Position numbers and translations under genes: made by a program. Positions 42,046 to 53,200 of a stretch of DNA of 64,000 bases are shown here, one piece after another (position 1 is the first letter of the stretch; every line of letters begins with the position of its first letter). This stretch comes from Toxotes chatareus (taxonomy: Eukaryota > Chordata > Actinopteri > Toxotidae). The stretch lies in assembly GCA_016801885.1 (NCBI GenBank), contig CM028897.1:21169501-21233500 (forward strand), written 5' to 3'. The notes beneath the pieces were generated by a model. It was given only the letters and a program-made list of their open reading frames with translations, was not told the DNA's origin and searched no databases.

Positions 42046-43969
42046 AAGTGTTTATGTCAGTGTTCTCACTTTCTCCAGTGTCTGAACATGACGATCAACA
42101 GTATGGCCACAGTCAGGAAACGACTATGGTCACGGTTAATTAGGCAAAGATGGAAATTTAAGTCTTTGACAGGGTGTGAACTCTGCTCCCCGGCATCACC
42201 TATCAACCACCTGACATCCACACCCTCACTTTCCATCACACTGTTGTACTTAAAAGTGTTCTTCCCATTAAACCCACTGCCCGTGCCTTGTCTGTATGGA
42301 CGTACGTGTTTTATTTCCTCTATGAAAATGTGTCGCATTTCTGCTATTGATTTTTATCCAAGGTTTGATGAATTGGATCAAATTTTATTCACTTGGAAAT
42401 GGAAAGAAGATGTTTGTCATACCCCAGATTCTGCCATCATCTGCATATTTCTGCTGTCTCTTGCCCTGCGCGGTGTCCAGCAGAATACATTAGAATAGCA
42501 AAATATTAAAAAGTATTGATTTTGTCATTTATAAAATGCTGAAGTCAGGTATCGATTGCTGGCGGAGTTTCAGACGGTGCAGAGATTTTGCTGGCTCTCT
42601 TTAGCCGCTTAACTTTGGATTTTTGGTAAAGCAGCTGCATTTCCTGTTTCAGAGTGGCGTGCTGTAGTGGTTCTTGTCCTTAGCTCTCTCTTACAGTGCA
42701 AAACTGTAAAAAGCTACTTGTGTGAAGTCCTCCTACATCTGTAGGTTTCATCTTGTACATTTGCTGTTGTGTGGGGGCTTGAGATTGAGTCTCATAGAAA
42801 TGTCCGTACTATACTGGAATCTTTTAGTAACTTGATTTAACCAAAAATAAAGTGACACAGACCTGAGTTGTGGCCTGGGAGCTAATGGCCTAAAACAAAT
42901 AGGCTGCTTCAGCTGCTAGAGCAAGCTATCAAAATAAAACATACATGAAATGTTAGTTTGTGCCCACAAGTTCATGAAGTATAGTCCAACACGGTGTTCT
43001 GACTGGTGAAAACAGTTCAAAACAAATCTGCTGCTCACAGGGTCCAGGACAGTTACCTGCCCTTCTCTGTCTGATGAATATATATGTCCATGTCCTCAGT
43101 CACTTCAACCAACCAAAAGCTCAAGCATCATTATATCATATGCCAACAACAGTGCTCACACGCTGTAGCTGTATCTGTTTTGCAGCTCGCCCTGTGATAT
43201 TGGCTCTGCAACTTCGGTAAAAGTTGCTGCGAAAGAATTCATACTCGTCTTAGTAGAGTATAATTCCCACGAGATTCCATGTACAACCAACCTCAACAAA
43301 GAAACTGCACTGTCAGCAAAACTGTCGGCTGACGACTGTCGGCAGGTCGTCATAGAAACTTTTCGCTGCTTTCGTGGAGTTTTGTGAACTCAACTTCCTT
43401 CAACTCAGGAAATAAGGAGCTGCTTTAATCTTGACACTTATTAGGTAAGTGTGATTTAAATAAATGAAAATAGCAGATGTGAAGGGATTTTGCCATGAAC
43501 ACTGCTTTTTGACACGTTAACCAAATCATCCCAGTGGTCACTGAAACTATGGACTCCTCAGTCTCACTTCTAAAGCATCAAAAATAGCTTTTGGCTGAGT
43601 ATCTCTCGTTGCAGTAGAACTACAGGAAGCCGTCTTTAGATTTTTGGCTTCAGTCAAGTCAGTGTTCTCGGAGAAGAGCCAGGGTAGAATGACCACTGAG
43701 CGCTTCACTCTCTGCTGCAGAAGAAGGGGAAGGAACAAGCTTAGTGGAATGAAGAGATGGAATTTGTGAAAGAGCTGATTATATTTACTAGGGGGAAAAA
43801 AAATCCTAATAAGCAATGGTTCTCTTTTTTGTAATGCCTCTGCAGCAACCTTGTTCATCAGTAAGTACTGTAATGTTGAATTGAAGTCATCAGCGCGAGT
43901 ATTTAAATGAAGAGCAGCAGCTGAAATGACCTTCCAGAGATGAATATAAGCTTTTCTCTGTGTGTGCGT

Positions 43970-44000
<31 letters not shown>

Positions 44001-44304
44001 ACAGACTGACTGAGACTTTTTAAGGGCCAGATACACTCCACTGTTGGCAGAAAATGGGCTTCCCATTGTCATTGAAAAACATTTGTCAGCTTTTTTTTTT
44101 TTTTTTTTTTTTTTTTTATCCCCTCAGGACTGAGTGCAGGAAAGGAATTCTGTCTGAACACTGGAAGTTAAGTGTGTGGGATCTACCTCTTTAAAAACTA
44201 CTCCTAGACTCCTTGACTAAAATCAAATATGTTATACCAACACACCACAGTATGTTTTTTTTTTTTTTTTAAATAGAATTAATTCTTTGGTTTGGAAAAT
44301 GGTT
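42046..44304. other. non-coding stretch
   Basis: Open frames at 42066-42498 on both strands overlap a region that may be a repeat (cggttaattaggcaaagatg). (AG)n at 43970-43996 and poly-T at 44090-44117. No supported gene. Confidence 0.45.
43970..43996. repeat. (AG)n microsatellite
   Basis: About 13 AG units; the minus-strand open frame across it (runs of Leu/Ser) is an artefact. Confidence 0.95.
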
Positions 44305-44700
44305 TACAGTAATGGTTAAGGTTTGGTTTAGGGAAGCAACAGGGTTAAGTCATTACTTTATTAAGGTAAAGGAAAGGACCACAGTTACAGTTAAAAGAAA
44401 CCAGTGTTGACTGTTGGCTGGAAATGGGTGAGGAACAACAGTTTCCTGTTGACACATCAATCTGGTCCAGCCTCCTCCCTTTGTGTACATTGCGGCTGTT
44501 CAATGCGTTGCACTGATTACTCCATAATTACTATGGCTGCTAGAAAGCTTTGTCATTACAGCTTAAACAGATATCACTTTAGGGGACTTGCTTAAATGAA
44601 TGATGCGGTTGATTTTCTTGGGAGGACAGTCCCACTGAAGACCAAAGTCCTCAAGGTCCACTAGACAAAGCGAGTGGAAATTTGTCCTATTCAACACTCG
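44305..44700 (+). repeat. ggttaagg-type teleost repeat, copy 1
   Basis: Contains taatggttaaggtttggttt, aaagaaaccagtgttgactg, tttcctgttgacacatcaat, tccataattactatggctgc and tcttgggaggacagtcccac. A diverged partial copy lies at 58690-58895. Non-coding; class unknown. Confidence 0.55.
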
Positions 44701-45709
44701 ACAGGTGGCATCAACATGGCAGCCTTGAGAGTCCCACACTGTCCAGCTGTTTGTAGCTGGACAATAGCAAATTTGACTTAAATCCATGTTTTGCTGAAGA
44801 TAACCAGCCATGTTCTCCATCACCTGCTATTCTCAAATGATGTCGCTTATGCTGCCTCTGTAAACTTACAGTATAGACAGAGCCAAATCATTTAAATCAT
44901 TTATTGTGCTTTGATGTGCATTTTAATAATATAATGTTGATATGCTTGGTGTGCTCCCGTCTCGTCTGAGGGCCACATTAAGCTAAAGCGACCGTTTTTT
45001 TTTTTCTTTGATTGATTTCATTAAGTGATGAAAGTCTTGTCCACTTTTAGTCTGGAACCTTATCAGTTTGTTTGCTAGTTTGTTTTAATCTTAGAAGTCA
45101 CGCAGATCTGAAACCAGCGTTGTGTTCAGGAGCTGAATGCAGCTTCAGAAAGGCGTGATGTTATCAGACAACCCTGATAACAACTTCTGTTGTTCTTTTT
45201 TTTTTTTTTTGTTTTACATTTTACTTAGACCTGGTCCTGTCCTTCATTCAGCCTCCCATTCAGTTTAATCTCTTACTGTTCACCACTGAACATTATGTGA
45301 ATGTTATTCTGAATTATTTAAAAGGCTCTGCCTGAGGTAACTGTCAGTGTGACATCCAAAGAAATTTGTAGGCATTGTAGAAAAAAAAAAAAAAAACAAC
45401 TCAAAAACTGAAGCAGTAGCCTGCAGCATAGGGATAGTTGTGTGTGTCCTGAAAACATCTCTGTGTTTTACAGTTTTAGCCTGATAATCCTGATAATCCA
45501 CTTTAATGTGACACTGACTGAAGTGGACTTTCAGCTTCATTTCAGAGGGACAAGACCCAGTAAGTGGCTACTTCCACAAAGATTCACTGACATAGTTACT
45601 CAAAGACAGAAGCAATTGCACCTTCTTCTAACATCTGGCTACATTTTCATTTTTAGAAAGTGGATGGTGAAAATCCAGCCACAGCTCAAGACCAGGACAG
45701 ATTCTCCTA
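44701..45709. other. non-coding stretch
   Basis: Poly-T tracts near 44995-45005 and 45195-45210 and a poly-A near 45380-45396. The earlier part may continue the repeat at 44305. No gene recognised. Confidence 0.45.
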
Positions 45710-46105
45710 ACTCAATAGGGATAACTTGTTCTAGAAGCATCCCAATAGGACTCCCCTAGAGTCTTAGAGTCACAAGTCAGCACTTGCCACAGCCTTAAGA
45801 TCACTGCCGATCCACCTTATAGACAAGACCCTCTGAGAGGAAGACTGGAGTGGTGTGCTATCTCTTCATGACGTCACACATGACAACCACGGGGAACACC
45901 ACATTAGGAACGAGTTAGTCCCCAGGACAAGAGACTGAATTAAGAGCAGGGACAGAAAACAGAACAGCACTCACAGCATCCAGTGGGAAGAGGTCAAAGT
46001 GCAGGATTCAGTCATGAAGTCACGTGACGACGAGCCAGTTCAATGAGCAGACTCTGTTCACTGATGAAGATTCTGACATATGATAAAAGCTTTAGTGAAA
46101 AAGGA
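45710..46105 (+). repeat. unclassified interspersed repeat, copy 2 (partner at 3340-3785)
   Basis: Collinear with the minus strand of 3340-3785 from aactcaatagggat through gtcacaagtcagcacttgcc, gatccaccttatagacaaga, ccctctgagaggaagactgg, gggacagaaaacagaacagc and gtgggaagaggtcaaa to ctgatgaagattctgacata. Open frames here are short. It lacks identifiable ends. Confidence 0.65.
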
Positions 46106-47028
46106 AGCAAGTGGAACTTGAAGTCCACATTTCAGTCTCCCTCTGTGAAACCACTTCTGATTCCCAGATGGCTCCAATCTCAAAAGCAGCTACATGTAAA
46201 CACATTCAAGGAGGATTCAAGACACAATGAAATCCAGCTAGAGTCTCTGCTACCTCATATCCCTTCAGTGAATCCAGCTGTTTTGTAACTCATTTCCGTT
46301 GAGTTCTTTGTGACTTGCCAGTGATTCTGTATCTGGTTGTGTTTCCTCATCTAAATGCTGCGCATGTGTTGTCAAATTGGTGAAGCTGTTTTCATCATTT
46401 GCTTTTGTTTCGTGAATTTGCATGTGTTTTCTCAAGTTGAAGTGTGCTGAGCTCCCGGCTTAGTCTGACAGCTGAATTCTCTGGGTGGGTGAGAGAGCAA
46501 TGATCTGTGTGAGAGAGGGAGCAGTGTGAATAAGTGCCGTTAAGGACAGTAAAACTTTTGTCTCCCTTGTCGTCCATGAATGCAATTCATCCATATGTTT
46601 CTGCATTTGGATATGAAAAACTTTAAATAACAAGTGTCAACCGGATCCAGTGCTTCTTGCATTTACACTCGTTTAATATCAGATAGCCATCTTTTTTTTA
46701 GCAAACTGTAAACCCATACTTGGTAGTACGTACCCACATGAACCTTCTATGTTGTTTACACAAAGGAGGCCCGCTTTTCTGGGGTCGTACAAGTGACAGC
46801 CTCACAGCTCAGCAGCATCGTGTGCATCTTCTCCTTCTGAAGTGTGCCATTTAAGAGTGCATACAAATAAAACCGCAGCTTGCAGCTTTCATGTGTCTGG
46901 AAGGGAAATGAAGCTCAAAGCCAATATTACATAAGGTGTTAATATTAACATTGCTATTGTGGGGAGCGTGTGTGGGAGGGAATGATAATGCAGCTCTTGT
47001 CACTGTGGTGTAAAGGAAGCCAAACACT

Positions 47029-47030
47029 CT

Positions 47031-47065
<35 letters not shown>

Positions 47066-47066
47066 G
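47029..47066. repeat. compound (CT)n-(CA)n microsatellite
   Basis: A CT run passes directly into a CA run. Confidence 0.95.
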
Positions 47067-47183
47067 CATCCATATCTATTCCAGAGCTGATGTTAATCAG
47101 TAAATGGTAGGTCATTTTCCCAGGGAAAAAAAAAGCTTTTAATGCTTACACCTCTTCCTCAGTTTACACACGAGGCATTTACA

Positions 47184-47226
47184 AACACACACATGCACGC
47201 ACACACACACACACACGCACACACAG
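47184..47226. repeat. interrupted (CA)n microsatellite
   Basis: CA units with TG and CG interruptions. Confidence 0.9.
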
Positions 47227-47325
47227 TTGCATGTACATACACTCCCTCTCTTATCTCTTTAACACATGCACACTTGCAGCACTTTAACACGGTTTAATAG
47301 TGTTGAAGACATGCACAAGCCTCTG

Positions 47326-47356
47326 TACACACACACACACACACACGCACACACAC
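47326..47356. repeat. (CA)n microsatellite
   Basis: About 15 CA units with one CG interruption. Confidence 0.93.
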
Positions 47357-47489
47357 TTTCTCTGTAGTGGTGTTAGACTGCAGAGAATAGGCCTGGAGGT
47401 GCAGCTGATCAAAGTGCTCCTGATAAGGCCTAACAGAGTGTATCACTTGCCTGTGTCTTGCCTCCATCCCTTTGTGGATGAGGAGGAGG

Positions 47490-47528
47490 AGGAGGGGGTG
47501 GGGTGGGGGGGTTGGGTTGGGTTGGGTT
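47490..47528 (+). other. G-rich tract with G-quadruplex potential
   Basis: Six or more runs of three to seven G separated by one or two bases (pattern GGGGG-T-GGGG-T-G7-TT-GGG-TT-GGG-TT-GGG), preceded by GAG triplets. This satisfies the usual quadruplex rule on the plus strand. Confidence 0.85.
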
Positions 47529-48235
47529 TGCGCGGGTTTACACCCCCAGCAGCACTTTGGCAAATGAAGCTTCGGACTTTCTCTCTGTAGCTAATCAATT
47601 AGCAGCCTCCTCCTCTCCTGCTGTCTTCTTCCTCCCATTCCTCCTTTCTTTGCCTCTTTTTGTCTTCTGTTTCCAAGTGTTTAATCAAACATGATCATTA
47701 TGACAGTTTTTTTGTGCTTCTCTGGCACTTTGGATGACAATTCAGTCTGGCAGTGAAAGATAAGCTCCTATCATCTGTAAATGAATCCAAACTGTAGTTG
47801 TACAAGTCACAAGTCATAAGTCAGCCTGTCTCTTAGTTCATTAAATACAGACCCATTTTAACTGCAGCTGCGCATTTACTTTGTTGATTTACTTGGACTT
47901 TTTGTGTTATATTTCTCAGCAACAGCCATTCAACATATTTACATTTTGTATTTACGTTGTTATTTAGTAGTTTACATTATCAGCGGCTGCCCCTCCTGCA
48001 CAGGAATTCATAGGCAACAATGCATGCATGTATTTTCAGCATCACTGTAATTTGATCTTTTTGACAAAAGCCTCTCTGATCGTGGCTTGTTCTCTACGGT
48101 CATATCAGAGCTGTTTACTGCTTCACATATTTAATAGCAAACCGTGGGGTGGCTTTTATTGTGACGCAGGCACAGGAAATGCATTCTGTTTATTATAGAG
48201 GTTAGTTCTAATGGGTCTACAAAAAACACATGCTC

Positions 48236-48955
48236 AAGTTTGACATTTTGGGAAATATTCACCCACTTTCTTTTTGAGAATGAGATGAGAAGATCAGTGT
48301 CTGTGGTGATGTGTGGTTTGCGTAGTTTAGCCTAAAGACAAGGGGACAGTAGCCGTAGCATAGCACAGTGCAGTTTCCACATAATATTAGTGACAAGACT
48401 TTGTTCCATATGCCACAACCTGAGGGACAGTGAATGACCTGGACCTGGACACACACATGGATGCTGTACTGCACACACACACACACATATATATATAAAA
48501 AAAAAAAAAAAAACCTGGTCAAATTTCTAGATATGTGAGTTGCTCCATCTGATGTGGGATGGATGCCGTCTCTCCTAATCAGCCCTGGTCTTCCCCAGAA
48601 TCTCTTCCCCAATTATCTCCCGTGTCCAGCCCACACCATTTGCTGGACAACAGCCAACGGATCTACATGTCATCACTGGTCAGATTAGGTAGGGGCCCAG
48701 AGAAAAGTATGGAGTCTGACTTTTGTCTTAGCACATGTACACACTTAATGGTAATTTTAGTGACCTCCGATTTGCGTAATTGGGTGTCATTACCACCGAA
48801 GTGATCTTATTATATTTGTTTTTCCTTAGCTGACAGTTTTAAATAGGATTCAACGTTGCCCACTCTGGTCCCAGGAATGCATTTGACTATGGTCGTCGCT
48901 TAATCTTAGCTAGAAAGTAAAGACACGTATCTCCCAAAATTTGGAGCTGTTCCTT
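48236..48955. mobile_element. fold-back repeat with diverged inverted ends, about 720 bp
   Basis: The left end reads agtttgacattttgggaaat, and the complement of the right end reads cagctccaaattttgggaga, matching at most positions. The left internal part has gagatgagaagatcagtgtc and tagtttagcctaaagaca, typical of a very common fish repeat that ends in this inverted sequence. The interior also contains a CA/TA run and poly-A (48472-48513). No coding frame is credible. Confidence 0.55.
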
Positions 48956-51310
48956 TAAAGAAAAAAATGCCAAAGACAAATGCAGTTTTTAGGCCAAGAT
49001 TCAGATCAGCTCCTGCTGTGTGGAGGGAAGAGGTAAGCAGAGGAAGAAGGGGATTGCTGAGAGGAATGGAGGCGTGTGTGTGTCGATGTGTGTGAGTATA
49101 TTAGTATGTATGAAGAGTGTAAATGAAAAGGCGCATACTGCTGGCGTAAGGGACTTCCACAGCACGCTGGCTTCGCCTCGCCTCCACTCTGCTCTGTCCG
49201 CATATTCTCTCCCTCATCAATAAATTACATATTAATGCCTCCTCCACTGCCCCACCTGCCCTACACTAATCTGCCAGCCTCACTCCTGCTCTCCTTCCCC
49301 TCTGTCCACCCCTTTTCCTCTCTCTTTTTTTTGCCCTTCTCCCCACTTATTTCTCTTCCATGTAGCACTTATGCTTTCCTTGTTAGCAAGGTTGTGGCTT
49401 GCTCCCTTCCTTTCCTCTTTTTTCTTCTATCTTTCTTTTGGTTTATTCTTTCCCTCTCTTTTATTCTTCTTGTTCACATCACTCAGCACTTGTCTTCATC
49501 TGGTAGATGCATCCCAAGCTGAATAATGTGACAATCAAGTCTGCATTATATTTTTTTCGTTTGGAATTTAAGCACAGATTGATTAAGTAATATTAGATTA
49601 CAATGACAAAAATTAAGGCTCACCTAACTTTCACTTTGAAATATAAAACTCGAGATTCATGGGCCTGGAGAACAAAATAATCAGCAGTAATGTCTGGTGT
49701 TTGGGATTTTTAGTGAGGGCTAAAACATGGTACTATCCTTTAATTTAGACTCACAAACTATTTTACACATTTGTGCACAAGACTGATACATTTTTTGCCA
49801 ACAAATGATTTAAAGTTTTACCTCCACAGGCCGTGTGCTTTTATTCTCTTCTAATCCTTTAAACATATGACCTACATTTTCATCTTTAAATTGTCCTTGG
49901 ATTTCATTTTTATGAGACATTCATTTATGTTTTTTTGAAAACTGAATATCCCACTAATCTCTAAGGGTCAGAGTAACTCAAAGATGTACATTGTAACAAT
50001 GTGCAAAATCTCTGCAGGGGACAGGGGGTCACGCGCAGGCCAAAATCCTCCCCCTCAGTGTTCAGTGATGAACTAACTTCTAAAGGTTCCCACTCTATGT
50101 TTCACGTTGAGGCTACTGAGTGTGACTCACAAGCTCTTGCTGAAGTCTAAGGGCCCGAGGATAGAGGGTGTGATGTGCTCTGCACACATTTTGTGATTTT
50201 GGGTTGAGTAAATAAATTTGACCCGACTTGACTTTTGAGTCAGTTCAGTTTCCTCCATGTGGCATGCCCACATCTCTAAACCAGAACAAGTCTGTTTGAA
50301 TCATACCATCTTTGATGCATGTGCCTCTCCTGTTGCTGATTAACACTTTTGTGTCTGTCTCATTAATATCAGTGAGAATCTCTTCTGATAGGATAACTGT
50401 TTTCTGAATGATGCATGGCCAGGCCAACCACAGGTAATGGATTGTAGCCTACCGTAACCTGGTAAAACTAACCTGTAAAAGCTAATGATATGGCCCCCAT
50501 TGAGGAAGATGTAATCCAATCTTACATGTTTGAGGTAACCAGCCACCTCCTCAAACATGCTTAATACAGGATGTTACAGAATTTTGTTTTTGTCAGATTT
50601 GTTGTAACTTAACAGAGTTGCATTAAGCTCACAGTATCGCTGTGTGCAGCTGTAATCAAAATGGTCTGTTAACGAACTCAGACTTGTTTATTTTGTAAAA
50701 ATGACATGTAAAATCTCAACTCATGTAACAACAACTACTTACTATTCACTTAAGTTGATGCAGTTACACTTGCTTTACAGAAGGTAGTTACCGTGACAAT
50801 GATGGCTGCAATTCTAAAACTTTGTAGTTACACAACTGGTGCTTTCCTGGTGTAGTGAATGTGAAATCAAAGCAAAACACTGTCCACTATTGTTACGTTT
50901 GACACTAGCAGTGTGACTATGACATAATGCCTTGGCTCTACGGCAGCTCATGGTAAAGCAAATTGATTCTAAGAAGTTTTCCAAGTTGAACCAACTGTGA
51001 ACCAGCACAAGCGCCCGCTCAGAACTAGCACTGGAAAGAGGATTAACAGTCAGTCCCGAGAGCCACAGCCTGATCAGAGCACATTCATTGAGAAACACTG
51101 TGACTCTCTTCAAGAGAAAGAGATAAGACCTGCCCAAAAAGTTGCTGGATGGGCACTCTGTGAACCTTTCTTTAGTCATTGCGGTGTATAATTGTTATTA
51201 ATCAGATTAACCCTTTTCCTGGTATGGTTTCCCTCAAACCTTTGGTCCATCTCTTTCTCCTCAGCTATTTTCCCTTCTCTTTCCTTCTTTCCCATCTAAT
51301 CTTGTCATCA

Positions 51311-51345
51311 ACCCCCTCCAACCCCCCCATCTCCCCCCCCCCCCT
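51311..51345 (-). other. C-rich tract, quadruplex potential on the minus strand
   Basis: Runs of five, seven and about twelve C separated by short spacers. The long run alone can supply several G-tracts on the complement. Confidence 0.7.
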
Positions 51346-51359
51346 TGTCTTGAGGTAGC

Positions 51360-51560
51360 TTTCAGTGAGAGATATATTAATGTGGCAGTTTAATTAGCGA
51401 GAACCCACATGGCTATTGATTATGCACTTGCCTGGGGTAAAGTTTGTCTTCTGCTCCCAGTCATATTGATTTGTGGGTGGGAAGGAGCACATCAGCAGTC
51501 GCAGAGTTTGCATATCAAGTGGGCGAACCTCAAGGCATGCCTGGCCTTACCATTCACTGT
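51360..51560. promoter_or_regulatory. possible non-coding regulatory element
   Basis: Repeat-free sequence with homeodomain-like cores (gtttaattagcgag, tattaatgtgg, ttgattatgca) and an octamer-like tttgcatat. This is an impression of enhancer-like composition only. Confidence 0.15.
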
Positions 51561-52399
51561 GTCTCTTTAAACCAGCAACATGTGTTGTCAGGGGGTAGAC
51601 TTTACCATTAGGCTGAAGTAGACAACTGCATGTGGCCCCTAACCAAGAGGGGTCCTTGCCATTAATAGATTTATTCTGTTGTTTAGACATGAAATATATA
51701 TTTCATGCAAAAATTCTAACTCCTATACTCCTTCATTGTGCTTTTTAAATCATTTTCAATGTTAACACACCCCATGCTCTACAGACTAATGGACTATTCC
51801 ACCACTAGACAAGTTACTGCAGCCTCTGTGCATCTAAAAACACTTGTTGCTAAGGTCTGAATCTATGCTGTTAAGCCTTAAGGTGCCACACTATATAAAC
51901 TCAGCTTCAAACACTGAAACAGAGTCATCACTGTGAGAAAGAAAAAGCAAAGGGGGGGAAAGTCATACATTCACTGTAAAACTCCTGGAGGTGAATCTCC
52001 TTTTACTGTTGCTGTCTCTGAAACTTGCAGGGCCAGAGTTACTAACATTTTCCTGTCGCGTTAACTCGCTTTATTTAAGGATCCCCCTGACATTCATGAC
52101 AGCATTTGTATCTAGAGATTTTTTTTTTTTTTTAAATAGCTTAAAATACATATAATAATTTAAAGTACAAATACTAATTTAGTTACTTTTCACTAGCTGG
52201 TCCAGGGGAAGCAGAGGAAAACTACAGTAAATGATTTCACCCATGGAAACCATCAAACCATCTCCTTAATACCATAAGTAGAAACTGAAACTACATTTAC
52301 TAGTACTATATGTAATTACAGTCATGCTGTACCGGGAACAGCACTTCACAGCTGTTTACTTCCAATCCATGTGGACATGAATTTCACTCCCAAACACTG

Positions 52400-52570
52400 T
52401 ACTTGTTATTCCACGCCATTTATCTGACATCTTGTTGCTTGGTTACTTTACAGATTCAGATTTTATTTTTGATGTGTTGATATAGATCTGACTCTCCAGC
52501 TGTATATACAGCAGTTATGAATGAGCTCCACCTTGAACAGACTTACTTTTAGTTTTAATAAAAGTATTAT
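52400..52570 (+). repeat. teleost tacttaagta repeat, fragment B
   Basis: Contains ccatttatctgacatcttgt, ggttactttacagattcaga and atgagctccaccttgaac, a middle section of the family at 39950-40140. Confidence 0.5.
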
Positions 52571-53010
52571 TTTTACAGAGTGATTACGGAGTGAGTTTGC
52601 CCAGGGTCCTCAAATCAATACACCCACTTGGTATGTCCACTGCTTGGTATTTTGTGGAATGACACTCATAACCAGTAGCAGAGATACCCTTGGTGGTTTG
52701 TCGGATATTTGTTGAAATATCCATTCATTTTTGCATTTTAGTTTGAGGCTGTCGAGGGTTCATGCTGACATATTACTAACAAACCAAGAGCTGTAAACGC
52801 ACATGACTGTGACCTAGTACCACTATGGATTTGATTGGCCAGCTGAGAACAATTCCTGAAATTTGGTGTTTCACACAGGTCTCACATTCAGAGGCATATC
52901 TGGTGATTTGAGGGCCAAACCCAGGCATGGGGCCTCCTTTGTGCCTTAGTCTCACCTTTACCCTAACTTAAGAGCATAATTGGTATAGAGGAGTAACTCA
53001 CAGTACCAGC

Positions 53011-53200
53011 CAGTGATGGAAAGTACTCAAGTACAATACTAAAGTATTTCCTCTTTTTACTACAGTCTACTTCTACTTAATTAAATTCCAGAGGGAAATG
53101 TACTTTTTACTCCTGCATAGTGTACAGCAGCTATACTCTGTACTGCTGCACTCTACATATAAAGATTTCACATTAAAGTGTAGAGAGACTATAGTAGAAT
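53011..53200 (+). repeat. teleost tacttaagta repeat, fragment C (left end)
   Basis: Starts cagtgatggaaagtactcaa, a hAT-like terminal phrase. It continues gtacaatactaaagtatttc, tctacttctactt, and ttccagagggaaatgtactt. This is the left end of the same family; the right end was not located. Confidence 0.6.

Larger units (their letters stand above)
46106..48235. other. non-coding stretch rich in CA/CT microsatellites
   Basis: Microsatellites at 47029-47066, 47184-47226 and 47326-47356, and a G-rich tract at 47490-47528. Short open frames only. Confidence 0.5.
48956..52399. other. non-coding stretch
   Basis: CT-rich low-complexity sequence at about 49270-49460, a C-rich tract at 51311-51345, and a possible regulatory patch at 51360-51560. 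No supported gene. Confidence 0.5.

Noticed and set aside
42066..42498. Overlapping open frames on both strands (90 and 136 codons)
   Set aside because: The interval resembles a dispersed repeat in parts and neither frame has splice signals or a recognisable domain.
43430..43450. Splice donor-like ttag/gtaagtg as the end of a first exon
   Set aside because: No supporting promoter, open frame or downstream acceptor could be paired with it.
43547..44041. 164-codon minus-strand open frame
   Set aside because: Its start is a Leu/Ser run encoded by the (AG)n microsatellite and the rest shows no protein family.
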